Shown: positions 1-8,349, counted from the first letter of the stretch. The stretch: DNA of 64,000 bases from Marinomonas hwangdonensis (GCF_003721245.1 NZ_RIZG01000002.1:62001-126000), one strand, 5' to 3'. Made by a program: numbers and translations. The notes: a model not told the origin generated them from the sequence alone.

Positions 1-468
1 AGGACGCTCGATGTAAGGCGGTAAAGGCATATGGCCAACCCGCGACAATATATCCAACACAGATTCATTAAAAGAAAGATGAAACAAAGCACCTGATCGC
101 CCGATCATAGTGGCTTCGATCTCTTCTCCTTTATCCTGCCCAAGAAAGAGCTTGGCGCCTTCTTTTGGCGATTTACTGGCTCTAATATGGGCCAAAGCTT
201 CCGTACTATTAATGACACGTTCAATCAGTATCTCTATTTTGCCACCTGACGCTTTTTGTCCAAAAACACGTGCCGCAATGACACGCGTATTATTGAACAC
301 CATCAAATCCCCTGGCTGCACCAAATCCAAAAGGTCAGGAAAGTGTCGATGCGCCACCTCACCGGAAGGCCCATCAAGATGCAACAACCGACTTGCGGTA
401 CGATCTGGCGTTGGGTAATGGGCAATTAGAGAATCTGGTAAATCAAAGTGATAGTCAGAAACGAGCAT
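1..468 (-). CDS. queA: S-adenosylmethionine:tRNA ribosyltransferase-isomerase QueA (5' part only)
   Basis: QueA moves the ribosyl group of SAM onto 7-aminomethyl-7-deazaguanine in tRNA, making epoxyqueuosine in the queuosine pathway; it is cytoplasmic. The 156 codons present begin [19 protein letters not shown] and include [10 protein letters not shown] and [15 protein letters not shown], all typical of the family N-terminus. The gene runs leftward out of the window, so roughly the C-terminal half is missing. The start is the ATG at 468-466. In many gammaproteobacteria queA is followed by tgt and yajC/secDF, which would lie outside to the left. Identity is near certain from the N-terminal motifs. 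Confidence 0.95.
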   Translation of the reverse strand, partial: MLVSDYHFDLPDSLIAHYPTPDRTASRLLHLDGPSGEVAHRHFPDLLDLVQPGDLMVFNNTRVIAARVFGQKASGGKIEILIERVINSTEALAHIRASKSPKEGAKLFLGQDKGEEIEATMIGRSGALFHLSFNESVLDILSRVGHMPLPPYIERP

Positions 469-579
469 AAGTTAAAGCCACCTATTAAAATCAGCCCGGC
501 ATTCTAGCGAAAATCCCAGTAAAAAGGTACTTCCACAGGACGACATCTTAAAAAGATTAAAAAACATGGCTATTTAATA

Positions 580-607
580 TTGACTTATTTTCAAAAGGCC
601 ATAGAAT
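580..607 (+). promoter_or_regulatory. Sigma70-type promoter for tRNA-Leu
   Basis: TTGACT at 580-585 and TAGAAT at 602-607 are separated by 16 bp. The expected transcription start (about 614) lies 13 bp before the mature 5' end of the tRNA. It is divergent from queA. Assignment rests on match to consensus and on position. Confidence 0.7.
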
Positions 608-626
608 ACGCATCACCTTTTTCAAG

Positions 627-711
627 GCCAGTATGGTGGAATTGGTAGACACGACGGATTCAAAATCCGTTGCCTTCGGGTGTGGCGGTTCGAGTCCGCC
701 TACTGGTACCA
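627..711 (+). tRNA. tRNA-Leu(CAA)
   Basis: An 85-nt class II tRNA with long variable arm. The acceptor arms are GCCAGTA and TACTGGT (first pair G-U), followed by A and an encoded CCA. The anticodon stem ACGGA/TCCGT encloses the loop TTCAAAA, giving anticodon CAA, which reads UUG. The T arm contains GGTTCGAGTCC. A sigma70-type promoter precedes it and an intrinsic terminator follows at once, so it is probably a single-gene transcript. Confidence 0.96.
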
Positions 712-716
712 ACATG

Positions 717-747
717 AAAGCCCTGATCTTTGATCAGGGCTTTTTTT
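717..747 (+). terminator. Intrinsic terminator after tRNA-Leu
   Basis: A perfect 12-bp stem (717-728 with 732-743), three-base loop TTT and a run of seven T. It starts 5 bp after the CCA end of the tRNA gene, so it ends that transcript. Confidence 0.93.
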
Positions 748-819
748 GTTCTTTGAATGCCATGTTCCTCAAATGCCATTCTTGGGCAATCAACAAGTCA
801 ATTAGGAACAAAATTATTT

Positions 820-1017
820 ATGAATCGCCGCAAAAAAATCAAAGACGTCTACGAAAAGCGTATGAAGCAAGCTAACCTAAAGGTTAATCCAAAAAAGGGA
901 AAGCCTAAATACATTTCCAAAGCAGAACGCGCCAAAATGGAAGCTGAAGCAGCGGCTAACGCAAGCAATGACTCGACTTCAGAAACAACGGAAAATAACG
1001 AAACACAAGACACTTAG
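820..1017 (+). CDS. DUF2986 family small basic protein
   Basis: Encodes 65 residues beginning MNRRKKIKDVYEKRMKQA and containing PKKGKPKYISKAER, the pattern of the DUF2986 family of short, lysine-rich proteins of marine gammaproteobacteria. The N-terminal half is strongly basic; the tail is acidic and low in complexity (S, T, E, N). No signal peptide or membrane segment is visible. I chose ATG 820, where the conserved family sequence begins, over the in-frame ATG at 757. The 3' end overlaps the convergent XRE regulator by 4 bp. Function is unknown; the charge suggests nucleic-acid or ribosome association, which is only inference. Confidence 0.8.
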   Translation: MNRRKKIKDVYEKRMKQANLKVNPKKGKPKYISKAERAKMEAEAAANASNDSTSETTENNETQDT

Positions 1018-1829
1018 AACCGTGCCCTAAAATGCCAGTCACCTTCTTTCATATCATTTTTGATTGACTGGCAAATATCTTCATCTATAGCTCCACTGTC
1101 TAGCTCGTACAAACCACACTGTGCAATAGCTCGCTTTTTGTTGATTGTGGAACCTAAATATTCATAAACCACTCGCGTACAACAGGGCGCTCTTTCCCCA
1201 CTGCCCGACACCCCCAAACGCAAGCCTGTCAAACGTTCAACTCGATTTCTAAAAGACGGATAAAGAATCGTTTGTGTCATTTCCACATGGGTCTGACACT
1301 CATAGTCCATCAAAAATAGCCGATCAGACAGCAGTTGCACGATACCGTTATACACCCCATGAAACGATTTCTTGCGATTACGTAGATTGAGCCGCTCAGT
1401 ACGTCGATAGTAGGTCTTATCACCCTGCGATTCGATGTGCACCAAGGTTCTTAAAATTTTGCCTGGACACGCCATCGATAAGTAGTACTCAAAATAATAG
1501 CCACTGTATTTTGCCAACCCATGTTTGCCGGATTGGTTCAAGCGGTCAAACTCTTGCTGCTCTGGCGTCAAGGCTTTTACGTCTGCATTTTGGCGAACAG
1601 GGCGAGATTGCACCAACACAGCAAACTGACTATGAGGTAGCGCCATTTCCTCAGGCTCAACGCCGAAAAATTCGCTAATGCGGCGCAGAGTGCTATGAGT
1701 GGGCGCTGTCGTACCATTGAGATAGCGATTGAATTGCGCTCTATTCATACCCAAACGACGACAGACTTCGGCCACAGATTTATAAAAACTGCACAGCAAT
1801 CGCAAATTCATCGAAAAATCTTGCCCCAT
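1014..1829 (-). CDS. XRE/Cro-C1-type helix-turn-helix transcriptional regulator
   Basis: A 271-residue predicted cytoplasmic DNA-binding protein. Residues about 8-62 form an XRE-type HTH (SVAEVCRRLGMNRAQFNRYL is the helix-turn-helix, followed by TLRRISEFFGVEPEEM). The remaining 200 residues are a C-terminal domain that I cannot name; it holds aromatic and cysteine residues and probably senses a ligand. ATG 1829 is preceded by a good AGGCGAG ribosome-binding site. It is divergent from the aspA-ansA operon, with 227 bp between that holds two inverted repeats, so control of aspartate/asparagine catabolism is a reasonable inference, not shown. The C-terminal domain may belong to a conserved but unnamed family. 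Confidence 0.8.
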   Translation of the reverse strand: MGQDFSMNLRLLCSFYKSVAEVCRRLGMNRAQFNRYLNGTTAPTHSTLRRISEFFGVEPEEMALPHSQFAVLVQSRPVRQNADVKALTPEQQEFDRLNQSGKHGLAKYSGYYFEYYLSMACPGKILRTLVHIESQGDKTYYRRTERLNLRNRKKSFHGVYNGIVQLLSDRLFLMDYECQTHVEMTQTILYPSFRNRVERLTGLRLGVSGSGERAPCCTRVVYEYLGSTINKKRAIAQCGLYELDSGAIDEDICQSIKNDMKEGDWHFRARF

Positions 1830-1904
1830 AACTCGCCTCGTACACGCTCATGAAAATCTAACGCCAGTGTAAGCAATTAAACACAGAAAAAATACCACAA
1901 AAAT

Positions 1905-1941
1905 GACGCTAGTTGATGCTAATAAAGCATCAACTAGCGTC
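1905..1941. promoter_or_regulatory. Perfect 16-bp inverted repeat (terminator-like hairpin) in the aspA/regulator intergenic region
   Basis: GACGCTAGTTGATGCT at 1905-1920 is exactly repeated in inverse at 1926-1941, with loop AATAA. TTTT follows on the + strand and ATTTTT on the - strand, so it resembles a bidirectional intrinsic terminator. It lies between two divergent gene starts, where a terminator is not expected; it could act as an attenuator or operator. Confidence 0.75.
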
Positions 1942-2020
1942 TTTTAGCACCTTATTACGAACTGCTTTTTACCCCACTTTTTGTTTTAAATGAAAAACTC
2001 AATAACAACACAAACAGCAC

Positions 2021-2039
2021 GTCATCACACCATGATGAC
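2021..2039. promoter_or_regulatory. 7-bp inverted repeat just upstream of aspA, candidate operator
   Basis: GTCATCA at 2021-2027 and TGATGAC at 2033-2039, spaced by 5 bp, end 17 bp before the aspA start codon and directly before its ribosome-binding site. The position suits a repressor site or a 5'UTR hairpin. Which protein would bind is unknown; the neighbouring XRE regulator is the obvious candidate. Confidence 0.35.
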
Positions 2040-2056
2040 ACGTCAGGAAGCACATC

Positions 2057-3460
2057 ATGAATACTCGCTCTGAATACGATTTACTTGGCAATATGGACGT
2101 TCCCGCTGACGCATTGTACGGTATACAGACATTGCGTGCCGCCCAGAACTTTTCCATTACCGGCGTTCCCATTTCACATTTTCCTGAATTAATCAAAGCC
2201 TTGGCGATGGTAAAAGCGGCCGCCGCTCGAACCAACCAAGAAATGAAATTGCTCACGCTAGAAAAAGCCGACGCGATTGTCTATGCCTGCCAAGATTTGA
2301 TCCAAGGCCAATATCACGATCAATTCATTGTCGATGTCATCCAAGGTGGCGCCGGAACTTCCACCAACATGAACGCCAACGAAGTCATTGCCAACATTGC
2401 CCTTAGGAAATTGGGGCATGTGAAAGGCGAATACCAATACCTACACCCAAACGACGACGTCAACCGCTCACAATCCACCAACGACGCCTACCCAACGGCG
2501 GCTTGCTTAGGCATTCAATTTGCTGCCGACAACTTTGTTCCTAGCCTTGCGTCTCTAAAAGACGCCTTGGAAGCCAAAGCGCGTGAATTCGCACACATTG
2601 TCAAAATGGGTCGTACACAACTTCAAGACGCCGTTCCTATGACACTGGGCCAAGAATTCGACGCCTTTGCCGTCACCCTTGGTGAAGACATTGACCGCAT
2701 CCGTGAAGCTTGCACACTGCTTTGCGAAGTCAACCTTGGTGGTACCGCAATCGGGACGGGCATTAACACACCAGAAGGATACGCCAAACTGGTGGTCGAA
2801 AAATTGGCCACCATTTCGACCAAGCCACTGGTACCTGCCAGCAACCTAGTGGAAGCCACATCCGACATGGGGGCGTTTGTGTTTTTCTCCGGCATATTAA
2901 AACGCCTTGCGATTAAATTAAGCAAAATGAGCAACGACTTACGCCTACTTTCAAGTGGACCACGCACAGGTTTGGGTGAAATTAACCTGCCACCTATGCA
3001 GCCAGGCTCCTCCATTATGCCAGGCAAGGTCAACCCAGTGATTCCAGAAGCGATGAACCAAACGGCTTATCAAGTTATCGCCTCTGATCTTGCGGTCACC
3101 TTGGCGGCGGAAGCCGGACAGCTACAATTAAACGCCATGGAACCCATGATCATTTACAACGTATTAAATTCGTTAAAAATGCTCAAAGAAGCCTGCCAGA
3201 TGCTGGAAACTCGATGCATACGTGGCATCACCGCCAATGAAGCTGTCTGCGCAGGCCATGTAGAAAACAGCATCGGCATCATCACCGCACTGGTTCCCTA
3301 TATTGGTTACGCCAATGCTTCCCGCATTGCTAACACCGCACTGCATACTGGCACTACCGTTAAAGCTCTGATCATAGAGGAAAACCTACTCACGGAAGAA
3401 CAGGTCAATATTTTGCTCAGCCCACAATCCATGCTGTCTCCAAGTAAGGTGGTGATATGA
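2057..3460 (+). CDS. aspA: Aspartate ammonia-lyase (aspartase)
   Basis: Catalyses reversible deamination of L-aspartate to fumarate and ammonia in the cytoplasm, as a homotetramer. The 467 residues match the usual length (about 470-480). The fumarase/aspartase signature GSSIMPGKVNPVIPEAMNQ lies at residues about 315-333; earlier family motifs are GGAGTSTNMNANEVIANIA and HPNDDVNRSQSTNDAYPT. Fumarase C has closely related motifs, but the DLLGNMDVPADALYGIQTLRA start and the downstream asparaginase favour aspartase. An AGGA box at 2044 precedes ATG 2057. It overlaps ansA by an ATGA junction, so the pair converts asparagine to aspartate to fumarate. Confidence 0.93.
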   Translation: MNTRSEYDLLGNMDVPADALYGIQTLRAAQNFSITGVPISHFPELIKALAMVKAAAARTNQEMKLLTLEKADAIVYACQDLIQGQYHDQFIVDVIQGGAGTSTNMNANEVIANIALRKLGHVKGEYQYLHPNDDVNRSQSTNDAYPTAACLGIQFAADNFVPSLASLKDALEAKAREFAHIVKMGRTQLQDAVPMTLGQEFDAFAVTLGEDIDRIREACTLLCEVNLGGTAIGTGINTPEGYAKLVVEKLATISTKPLVPASNLVEATSDMGAFVFFSGILKRLAIKLSKMSNDLRLLSSGPRTGLGEINLPPMQPGSSIMPGKVNPVIPEAMNQTAYQVIASDLAVTLAAEAGQLQLNAMEPMIIYNVLNSLKMLKEACQMLETRCIRGITANEAVCAGHVENSIGIITALVPYIGYANASRIANTALHTGTTVKALIIEENLLTEEQVNILLSPQSMLSPSKVVI

Positions 3461-4494
3461 ACTCACAAGTACTGGTTTTGTACACGGGCGGAACTATTGG
3501 TATGGTGCAAACAGAGCAGGGCTTAACTCCTGCTTCTGGCTTACAAGAACGCATAGAAATGGCATTAGGAATCAGCCTAAATACCCTTCCCTCTTTTGAA
3601 GTGCTGGAAATATCGCCATTAATTGACAGTGCCAATATCACACCAAAACATTGGACAAAACTGATGGCCATTCTGGCAACCCATTGGCGAGATTATGATG
3701 GTTTTGTCATTCTGCATGGTACGGACACCATGGCGTATACGGCTTCTGCCTTGTCTTTCATGCTCGGTGCTTGCGCGAAAAATATCATACTCACAGGCTC
3801 ACAAATCCCACTCGGCATGAATCGCAGTGACGCCACTGCTAATTTGCAAGCCGCATTATCCTTAGCGACTTCACACAGAATAGCCGATGTCAGCCTTGTT
3901 TTTGATGGCAAACTGATGCGCGGCAATCGCATCCAAAAAATCAGCAGCGGCCGATTTGAAGCTTTCCATACGCCAAACGATGATTTATTAGGAAAACTTG
4001 CCATCGACATCCAGTTGTACCCAGCCCGCATGCTTCAATGCCACAAAGACACTCCCAACAACAGGTTTGAGAACAAGCTGGTCAGTTTCATAGAAGGCGC
4101 TGTCGGTGTTATCACATTGCATCCGAGTCAGCCAACCGCTGTCTATCAAAGCCTTTTAGAAGACGATAACTGCAAAGCCATTGTTCTTCTCACATATGGT
4201 GCAGGCAATGTTCCTGATCAAAATCCAGCCTTTTTATCCTTCTTAACGGAAGCCATGTTGCGCAAGAAAAACATTGTAAATTTAACACAATGCCTACACG
4301 GTGGCGTCTCTCAAGGCGCTTATGCGGCAGGATCTATTTTATCGTCAATGAATGTATTAAGTGGCAGAGATATGACTTTAGAAGCGGCCTTCTGCAAACT
4401 TCATTGGCTGATTGCCACGGGCGAAAACTACTATGGCCTTTTAGAAAAATGGAATACCAATTATTGCGGTGAATTTACGCCTCAATCATACTAA
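3457..4494 (+). CDS. ansA: Type I (cytoplasmic) L-asparaginase
   Basis: Hydrolyses L-asparagine to aspartate and ammonia. The 345-residue protein has the two catalytic-threonine motifs of the family: LYTGGTIGMVQ near residue 8 and HGTDTMAYTASALSFML near residue 88. There is no signal peptide, which points to the cytoplasmic AnsA type rather than the periplasmic AnsB type. The start codon overlaps the aspA stop (ATGA, 3457-3460), so the two are translationally coupled; the order lets aspartate released here feed straight into aspartase. An imperfect terminator hairpin follows at 4505. Confidence 0.92.
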   Translation: MNSQVLVLYTGGTIGMVQTEQGLTPASGLQERIEMALGISLNTLPSFEVLEISPLIDSANITPKHWTKLMAILATHWRDYDGFVILHGTDTMAYTASALSFMLGACAKNIILTGSQIPLGMNRSDATANLQAALSLATSHRIADVSLVFDGKLMRGNRIQKISSGRFEAFHTPNDDLLGKLAIDIQLYPARMLQCHKDTPNNRFENKLVSFIEGAVGVITLHPSQPTAVYQSLLEDDNCKAIVLLTYGAGNVPDQNPAFLSFLTEAMLRKKNIVNLTQCLHGGVSQGAYAAGSILSSMNVLSGRDMTLEAAFCKLHWLIATGENYYGLLEKWNTNYCGEFTPQSY

Positions 4495-4504
4495 GTATGC
4501 CTGT

Positions 4505-4540
4505 AAATGGTCTTTACACGACGCTGTGCAAAGGCCATTT
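4505..4540. terminator. Imperfect hairpin between convergent ansA and VOC gene
   Basis: AAATGGTCTTTACAC pairs, with wobble, with GTGCAAAGGCCATTT. It lies between two converging genes and has A/T flanks on both sides, so it probably terminates in both directions. Confidence 0.55.
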
Positions 4541-4544
4541 ATCT

Positions 4545-4901
4545 TTACTCGCTAGGCTCACTCCAAGCCGCCCATTCATTACCACACGGATCTAAAAAAT
4601 GAAAACGACGACCGCCGGGGAAATCAAAAATTACTTGCTCAATTGTGCCTCCCGCCGCCTGCACTTTTTCAAATACAACCTCGAGTTCGTGGCTATACAA
4701 AATAATCAGAGCCGCGCCATTTTGTGGTCTTGAACAGAAGTTCGCCTGGAAGAAACCACCATCCAATCCTGCGTTCTCAAACGCTGAATATTCCGGACCA
4801 TAATCTTTAAAGCCCCAACCAAACACTTGACTAAAAAAGTCTTTATTTAACGCTAAATCTCGCGCGGGCAATTCAACATAATTGATCTTATTGGATTCCA
4901 T
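4545..4901 (-). CDS. VOC (glyoxalase/bleomycin-resistance fold) family protein
   Basis: A 118-residue single-domain vicinal-oxygen-chelate protein. It begins INYVELPARDLALNKDFFSQVFGW, the usual first beta-alpha unit, and ends with FDFPGGRRFHFLDPCGNEWAAWSE, the last metal-side strand. This subfamily resembles small 'glyoxalase-like' proteins of unknown substrate; there is no basis here to call it lactoylglutathione lyase. GAGGGAAGT sits ideally before ATG 4901. It lies 7 bp after the DMT transporter gene and is likely cotranscribed with it. Confidence 0.85.
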   Translation of the reverse strand: MESNKINYVELPARDLALNKDFFSQVFGWGFKDYGPEYSAFENAGLDGGFFQANFCSRPQNGAALIILYSHELEVVFEKVQAAGGTIEQVIFDFPGGRRFHFLDPCGNEWAAWSEPSE

Positions 4902-4908
4902 ACTTCCC

Positions 4909-5796
4909 TCACTTAACCGTCGATGTCACCACTAAAATAACGCTGATCACAATCATAGCGCCACCAATCCACTGTTGCTTTGTTATTTTTTCGGCAAAGC
5001 GTACTTTCGAATAATATAGGGTGCCAATTATTTCAATTTGCCCTAAGGTTTTCACCAAAGCTGGATTAACCAAAGCAAACCCCGTAAACCAACCAATTGA
5101 GCCTAATGAACTTAACACACCGACTTTGCAACTTAGGGCAAACTCACGCCTGAACGGCGCTAAAATATCTTTGCTTTTATAAATCTGAATGCCACACAAG
5201 ATAATTGACTGCAAAGCCAAAACATACCAAAGCGTGACACCCGCGCTCGTAATAATGGAACCAGATAAAGAATGACTGGCAATCGATGCTGTTACTGAGG
5301 TGATGGCAAAACATAAGCCACTAGCCACTCCTAACAACAGAGAGATATCTTTGTGGGCCTGTCTGATATTCTTCCATTTCACACTCATCACAACGGCTCC
5401 TAGCACGCCAAAAGCAATGCCGAGCCACGCTCCCATTGTCAACGTATAGTGCAATAAAGGTAGACCAATAAGTGCCGCTAAAACAGCTTCCGTTTTCGCT
5501 AACAAGGTTCCAATGGCAAAACTACCGGACTGAAAAGTTCGCAGCATAAAATACGTTGCCATGATCTGAGCAACAGCACAAATGCTGGCAGTAACAAAAA
5601 ACGTTACACTTTGACTCACCGTCACCCAGTCAAATATTTGCCAGCAGACAAAAAGATACACACTAACTAGTGGCAAACCATACAAAGAACGCGACATAGT
5701 GGCATGTAAAAACCCTGTTTCACGCGCCAGAGTATTTTGATACGCCGTTCGAACTGACTGACAACCTGCAGCGAACAGAGTAATAAAGATCCACAT
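4909..5796 (-). CDS. EamA/DMT-superfamily membrane transporter
   Basis: A 295-residue inner-membrane protein with about ten hydrophobic segments spread over its full length, arranged as two EamA-like halves (residues about 1-140 and 150-290). Such proteins export amino acids, nucleotides or drugs, or import small solutes; the substrate cannot be read from sequence. The motif LAKTEAVLAALIGLPLLHYT and the final YYSKVRFAEKITKQQWIGG are typical of the ends of each repeat. It is the first gene of a two-gene unit with the VOC protein downstream. Confidence 0.85.
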   Translation of the reverse strand: MWIFITLFAAGCQSVRTAYQNTLARETGFLHATMSRSLYGLPLVSVYLFVCWQIFDWVTVSQSVTFFVTASICAVAQIMATYFMLRTFQSGSFAIGTLLAKTEAVLAALIGLPLLHYTLTMGAWLGIAFGVLGAVVMSVKWKNIRQAHKDISLLLGVASGLCFAITSVTASIASHSLSGSIITSAGVTLWYVLALQSIILCGIQIYKSKDILAPFRREFALSCKVGVLSSLGSIGWFTGFALVNPALVKTLGQIEIIGTLYYSKVRFAEKITKQQWIGGAMIVISVILVVTSTVK

Positions 5797-5907
5797 GCCA
5801 ACGCCTTATCTTACGATTTAAAAGCGCTAGCATGAGGTTAGAATAGGTATTTGTAAAAGGAATAAAACTTATAATTTGGATTCCTAATAGGAATTCGCTT
5901 ACATTTT

Positions 5908-6105
5908 TTATTTCTTTCTCAACTCAGTGACTTGCTCGCCTGCAATTCCCCAGTTGTCGGTATTCACTTCATCAATCACTACAACGGTCGTCGCTGGATT
6001 TTTCCCTAGCACATCAACCAACAACTCCGTCGCGCCTTTAATAAGCGCTTGTTTTTGTTCCTTAGTCACACCTTCATCGGTAATTCGTATATTGACATAG
6101 GGCAT
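5908..6105 (-). CDS. 4-oxalocrotonate tautomerase family protein
   Basis: A 65-residue protein starting MPYVNIRITDEGVTKEQK. After removal of Met1 the exposed Pro1 is the general base that defines the tautomerase superfamily. The length matches the short 4-OT subunits, which assemble as hexamers. The physiological substrate is unknown: there is no aromatic meta-cleavage pathway nearby. It sits 10 bp downstream of the FMN reductase gene, so the two are probably one operon linked to quinone or redox chemistry. Confidence 0.88.
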   Translation of the reverse strand: MPYVNIRITDEGVTKEQKQALIKGATELLVDVLGKNPATTVVVIDEVNTDNWGIAGEQVTELRKK

Positions 6106-6115
6106 AATGATTTCC

Positions 6116-6631
6116 TTACAGTTTGGCTACAAGCGCCGTTAATGACTGCTTCACAGACTCATTTATGATTTCACCGTCTTTCATAACATCATAAAAGCTA
6201 GGAACACTTAAGCTACCAACGACATTACCTTTAAAATACGACATACTATTTATCGCTTGAGTAAGCACACTGCTTGCTCCCCCTGGGCCTGGTGATGTGG
6301 ATAGCACAACCATTGACTTATTCTGATAAACCGCCTTCTCAATACGAGATGCCCAATCAAAAATATTTTTATAAGCCGCAGAATATGAACCATTATGCTC
6401 AGCAAATGAAACGACGATAGCATCTGTTTGAGCAATAGCGTCCACAAAAGCTTGTGCTTGCGCTGGGACACCTAATTCTTTTTCTATGTTTTCACTAAAA
6501 ATGGGCATTTCAAAATCATTAAGATCAAGAAGTGTTACTTCCGAGCCTTCAACAAGGTTAGCAGTGTAACTCGCCAACGCTTTATTAATAGACTGGCTGC
6601 TTGAACTAGCACCAAATGCAAGTATTTTCAT
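6116..6631 (-). CDS. NADPH-dependent FMN reductase family protein
   Basis: A 171-residue flavodoxin-like reductase. The N-terminal phosphate loop reads FGASSSSQSINKALASYTA, the central motif is SFAEHNGSYSAAYKNIFDWASR (the family's PEYN-like loop appears as AEHNGS), and STSPGPGGA follows at about residue 111. These proteins reduce FMN, quinones, chromate or azo dyes with NAD(P)H in the cytoplasm. It is followed after 10 bp by a tautomerase gene and is divergent from gtrA. An 18-bp palindrome lies in the divergent promoter region. The exact substrate is unknown. Confidence 0.87.
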   Translation of the reverse strand: MKILAFGASSSSQSINKALASYTANLVEGSEVTLLDLNDFEMPIFSENIEKELGVPAQAQAFVDAIAQTDAIVVSFAEHNGSYSAAYKNIFDWASRIEKAVYQNKSMVVLSTSPGPGGASSVLTQAINSMSYFKGNVVGSLSVPSFYDVMKDGEIINESVKQSLTALVAKL

Positions 6632-6671
6632 ATTCGATCCTTTAATTTCGTTAATATTAAAACGCTATGAT

Positions 6672-6689
6672 AAAGATGATTTCATCTTT
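6672..6689. promoter_or_regulatory. 18-bp palindrome in the FMN reductase/GtrA divergent promoter region
   Basis: AAAGATGA-TT-TCATCTTT is a perfect 8-bp inverted repeat with a 2-bp centre. It lies between two divergent starts, 41 bp from the reductase start and 31 bp from the GtrA start, as expected for a dimeric repressor operator. No regulator gene is adjacent. Confidence 0.4.
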
Positions 6690-6719
6690 TTTTGATGTCC
6701 CACGACTTAGAATGCCACC

Positions 6720-7187
6720 ATGAACTTAATTTTTAAACATACTTTTGTACGCTTTGCCATAGTAGGCGGTATTGGTTTTCTGGTCGACCTTGCCAGCATG
6801 CTGCTACTGTCCATTTGGTTACCGCACCTTGTCGCAAGAGGCATCGCTTTTTGGATCGCTGCCAGTTCAAACTGGTGGTGGAATCGCACCATTACTTTTA
6901 AAGGTACCAAAGTAGACGGCGTAAACCTTAGCATTAACAAAACTGACATAAGTAAAAACAAAAAAGCCGCCGCACTGCAATGGATGCAATTTCTCGGCGG
7001 CTCTGTTATTGCCTTTGTGCCTAATTGGGGCTGCTATCTACTATTAATGTCTCAACCACCACCAACATCCAACGCGACACTGATTCTTTTATGGCCTTAT
7101 TTAGCCATGATCCCCGGCATTTTAATTGGCATGATGCTCAATTATTTTTTCTCACGCTTTTGGGTATTTTCTGCCGCTAAGCTGTAA
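6720..7187 (+). CDS. GtrA-family membrane protein
   Basis: A 155-residue protein with four predicted membrane segments and the family start FVRFAIVGGIGFLVDLASMLLL, followed by ASSNWWWNRTITFKG, the conserved polar loop. GtrA-like proteins are thought to flip or present undecaprenyl-phosphate-linked sugars for glycosylation of lipopolysaccharide or teichoic acid. A GT2 and a GT39 glycosyltransferase lie 3.2 kb downstream on the same strand, past a pirin gene and a two-component system that face the other way. A functional link is likely but is inference. Confidence 0.85.
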   Translation: MNLIFKHTFVRFAIVGGIGFLVDLASMLLLSIWLPHLVARGIAFWIAASSNWWWNRTITFKGTKVDGVNLSINKTDISKNKKAAALQWMQFLGGSVIAFVPNWGCYLLLMSQPPPTSNATLILLWPYLAMIPGILIGMMLNYFFSRFWVFSAAKL

Positions 7188-7209
7188 TCAGGCGTGTTTG
7201 TCAATTCAA

Positions 7210-8220
7210 TCAAGCATTGGCTTGTTCCGCGCTATACTCAGCAAAACGCCCTTTCGATTTATCGTGTACTTGATCATGGCGTGGCCAAGGCCAACCACCA
7301 AATTGCGTACGCTGATAATCTTGAAACGCCTGCTGAAGCTCTGCACGTGTATTCATCACAAACGGCCCATGCTGTTCTACATGCTCACCGATTGGACGAC
7401 CTTGCAACAATAAAAACCTGGCTTTTTTACCCTTATTGCGCAACACAACAGCCGAATCACTTTTCAAGACAAAGGCTTCATTAATAGACGCATTCGCACC
7501 ATCTAGCGATACCTTTTCACCTTCAAAAAAGTACAAAGCTCTGCTCAGGTTCGCTCCTGCTGCGGGTAACGTCCATTCCCCATTTTCTGGTAAGTCGATT
7601 AACCAAATAGCCACGTCGTTGTTACTATCTGCTGCCCATGAATTTGGTGGACAAGGTGAAGGTTCGATCCGCTGGAAAGTCCCTGCTACCACCTTGACTT
7701 GCGTTTCTAAGCCATTACTGTCTGGCACATTAACCACAGGCGTGTCTTCATTCCAAAGCATGGTGAAATGCGGTGGAACCATTTTATTTTTACTGGGTAA
7801 ATTCAGCCAGATTTGAAACAGCTCCAGAGGATTCACATCGTCTTGGTTTAGCAAAGGAAACATTTCAGAATGTTGCACACCTTCGCCTGCCGTCATCCAT
7901 TGAGTATCCCCTTCACCATAGCGACCCGCTGCGCCCATAGAATCGGCATGATCAACAAAACCTTTGTTAACGATAGTCACCGTTTCAAAACCACGATGCG
8001 GATGGGCTGGAAAGCCTGGAATAGTTTTACCATGGTACATGCGCCAGCCATCAATGCCGCCAAAGTCTTGCCCTATTGGACGATTATTCAACGGCGCATC
8101 AGGCCCCATAGCAGCGTTGGCCTTGGGGTAAGTATCATTATGAAATGCACAAAATAAAAAGGGATCAAATGTGGGCCAAAACATTTGCAGCGGTATACGT
8201 TTTAAAATGGATGAGCTCAT
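7210..8220 (-). CDS. Pirin family protein
   Basis: A 336-residue bicupin. The N-terminal cupin carries the pirin metal-site pattern: FPAHPHRGFETVTIV (two His), VDHADSMG, and AGEGVQHSEMFP (His and Glu). Bacterial pirins have iron-dependent quercetinase activity or bind partner enzymes; the role here is unknown. The length is above the usual 230-300, with an extended C-terminus containing FGGWPWPRHDQVHDKSKGRFAEY, which is typical of the longer subfamily. It converges on gtrA with 22 bp between the stop codons. Confidence 0.9.
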   Translation of the reverse strand: MSSSILKRIPLQMFWPTFDPFLFCAFHNDTYPKANAAMGPDAPLNNRPIGQDFGGIDGWRMYHGKTIPGFPAHPHRGFETVTIVNKGFVDHADSMGAAGRYGEGDTQWMTAGEGVQHSEMFPLLNQDDVNPLELFQIWLNLPSKNKMVPPHFTMLWNEDTPVVNVPDSNGLETQVKVVAGTFQRIEPSPCPPNSWAADSNNDVAIWLIDLPENGEWTLPAAGANLSRALYFFEGEKVSLDGANASINEAFVLKSDSAVVLRNKGKKARFLLLQGRPIGEHVEQHGPFVMNTRAELQQAFQDYQRTQFGGWPWPRHDQVHDKSKGRFAEYSAEQANA

Positions 8221-8349
8221 GTTGTTTCTCCATCAAGCAATAATGTAACGAATACATCTATAGTATCATCTACCAAGTCGATTGTTTTATACTGATATCG
8301 GTTTCAAAAGATCGATATTTTAGATAAAAATACAGTAAAGCCGCTCAGA

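Noticed and set aside
627-711. tRNA-Leu as integration site for a genomic island
   Set aside because: No integrase, no repeated attachment sequence and no unusual gene content follows; a terminator and an ordinary small gene come next.
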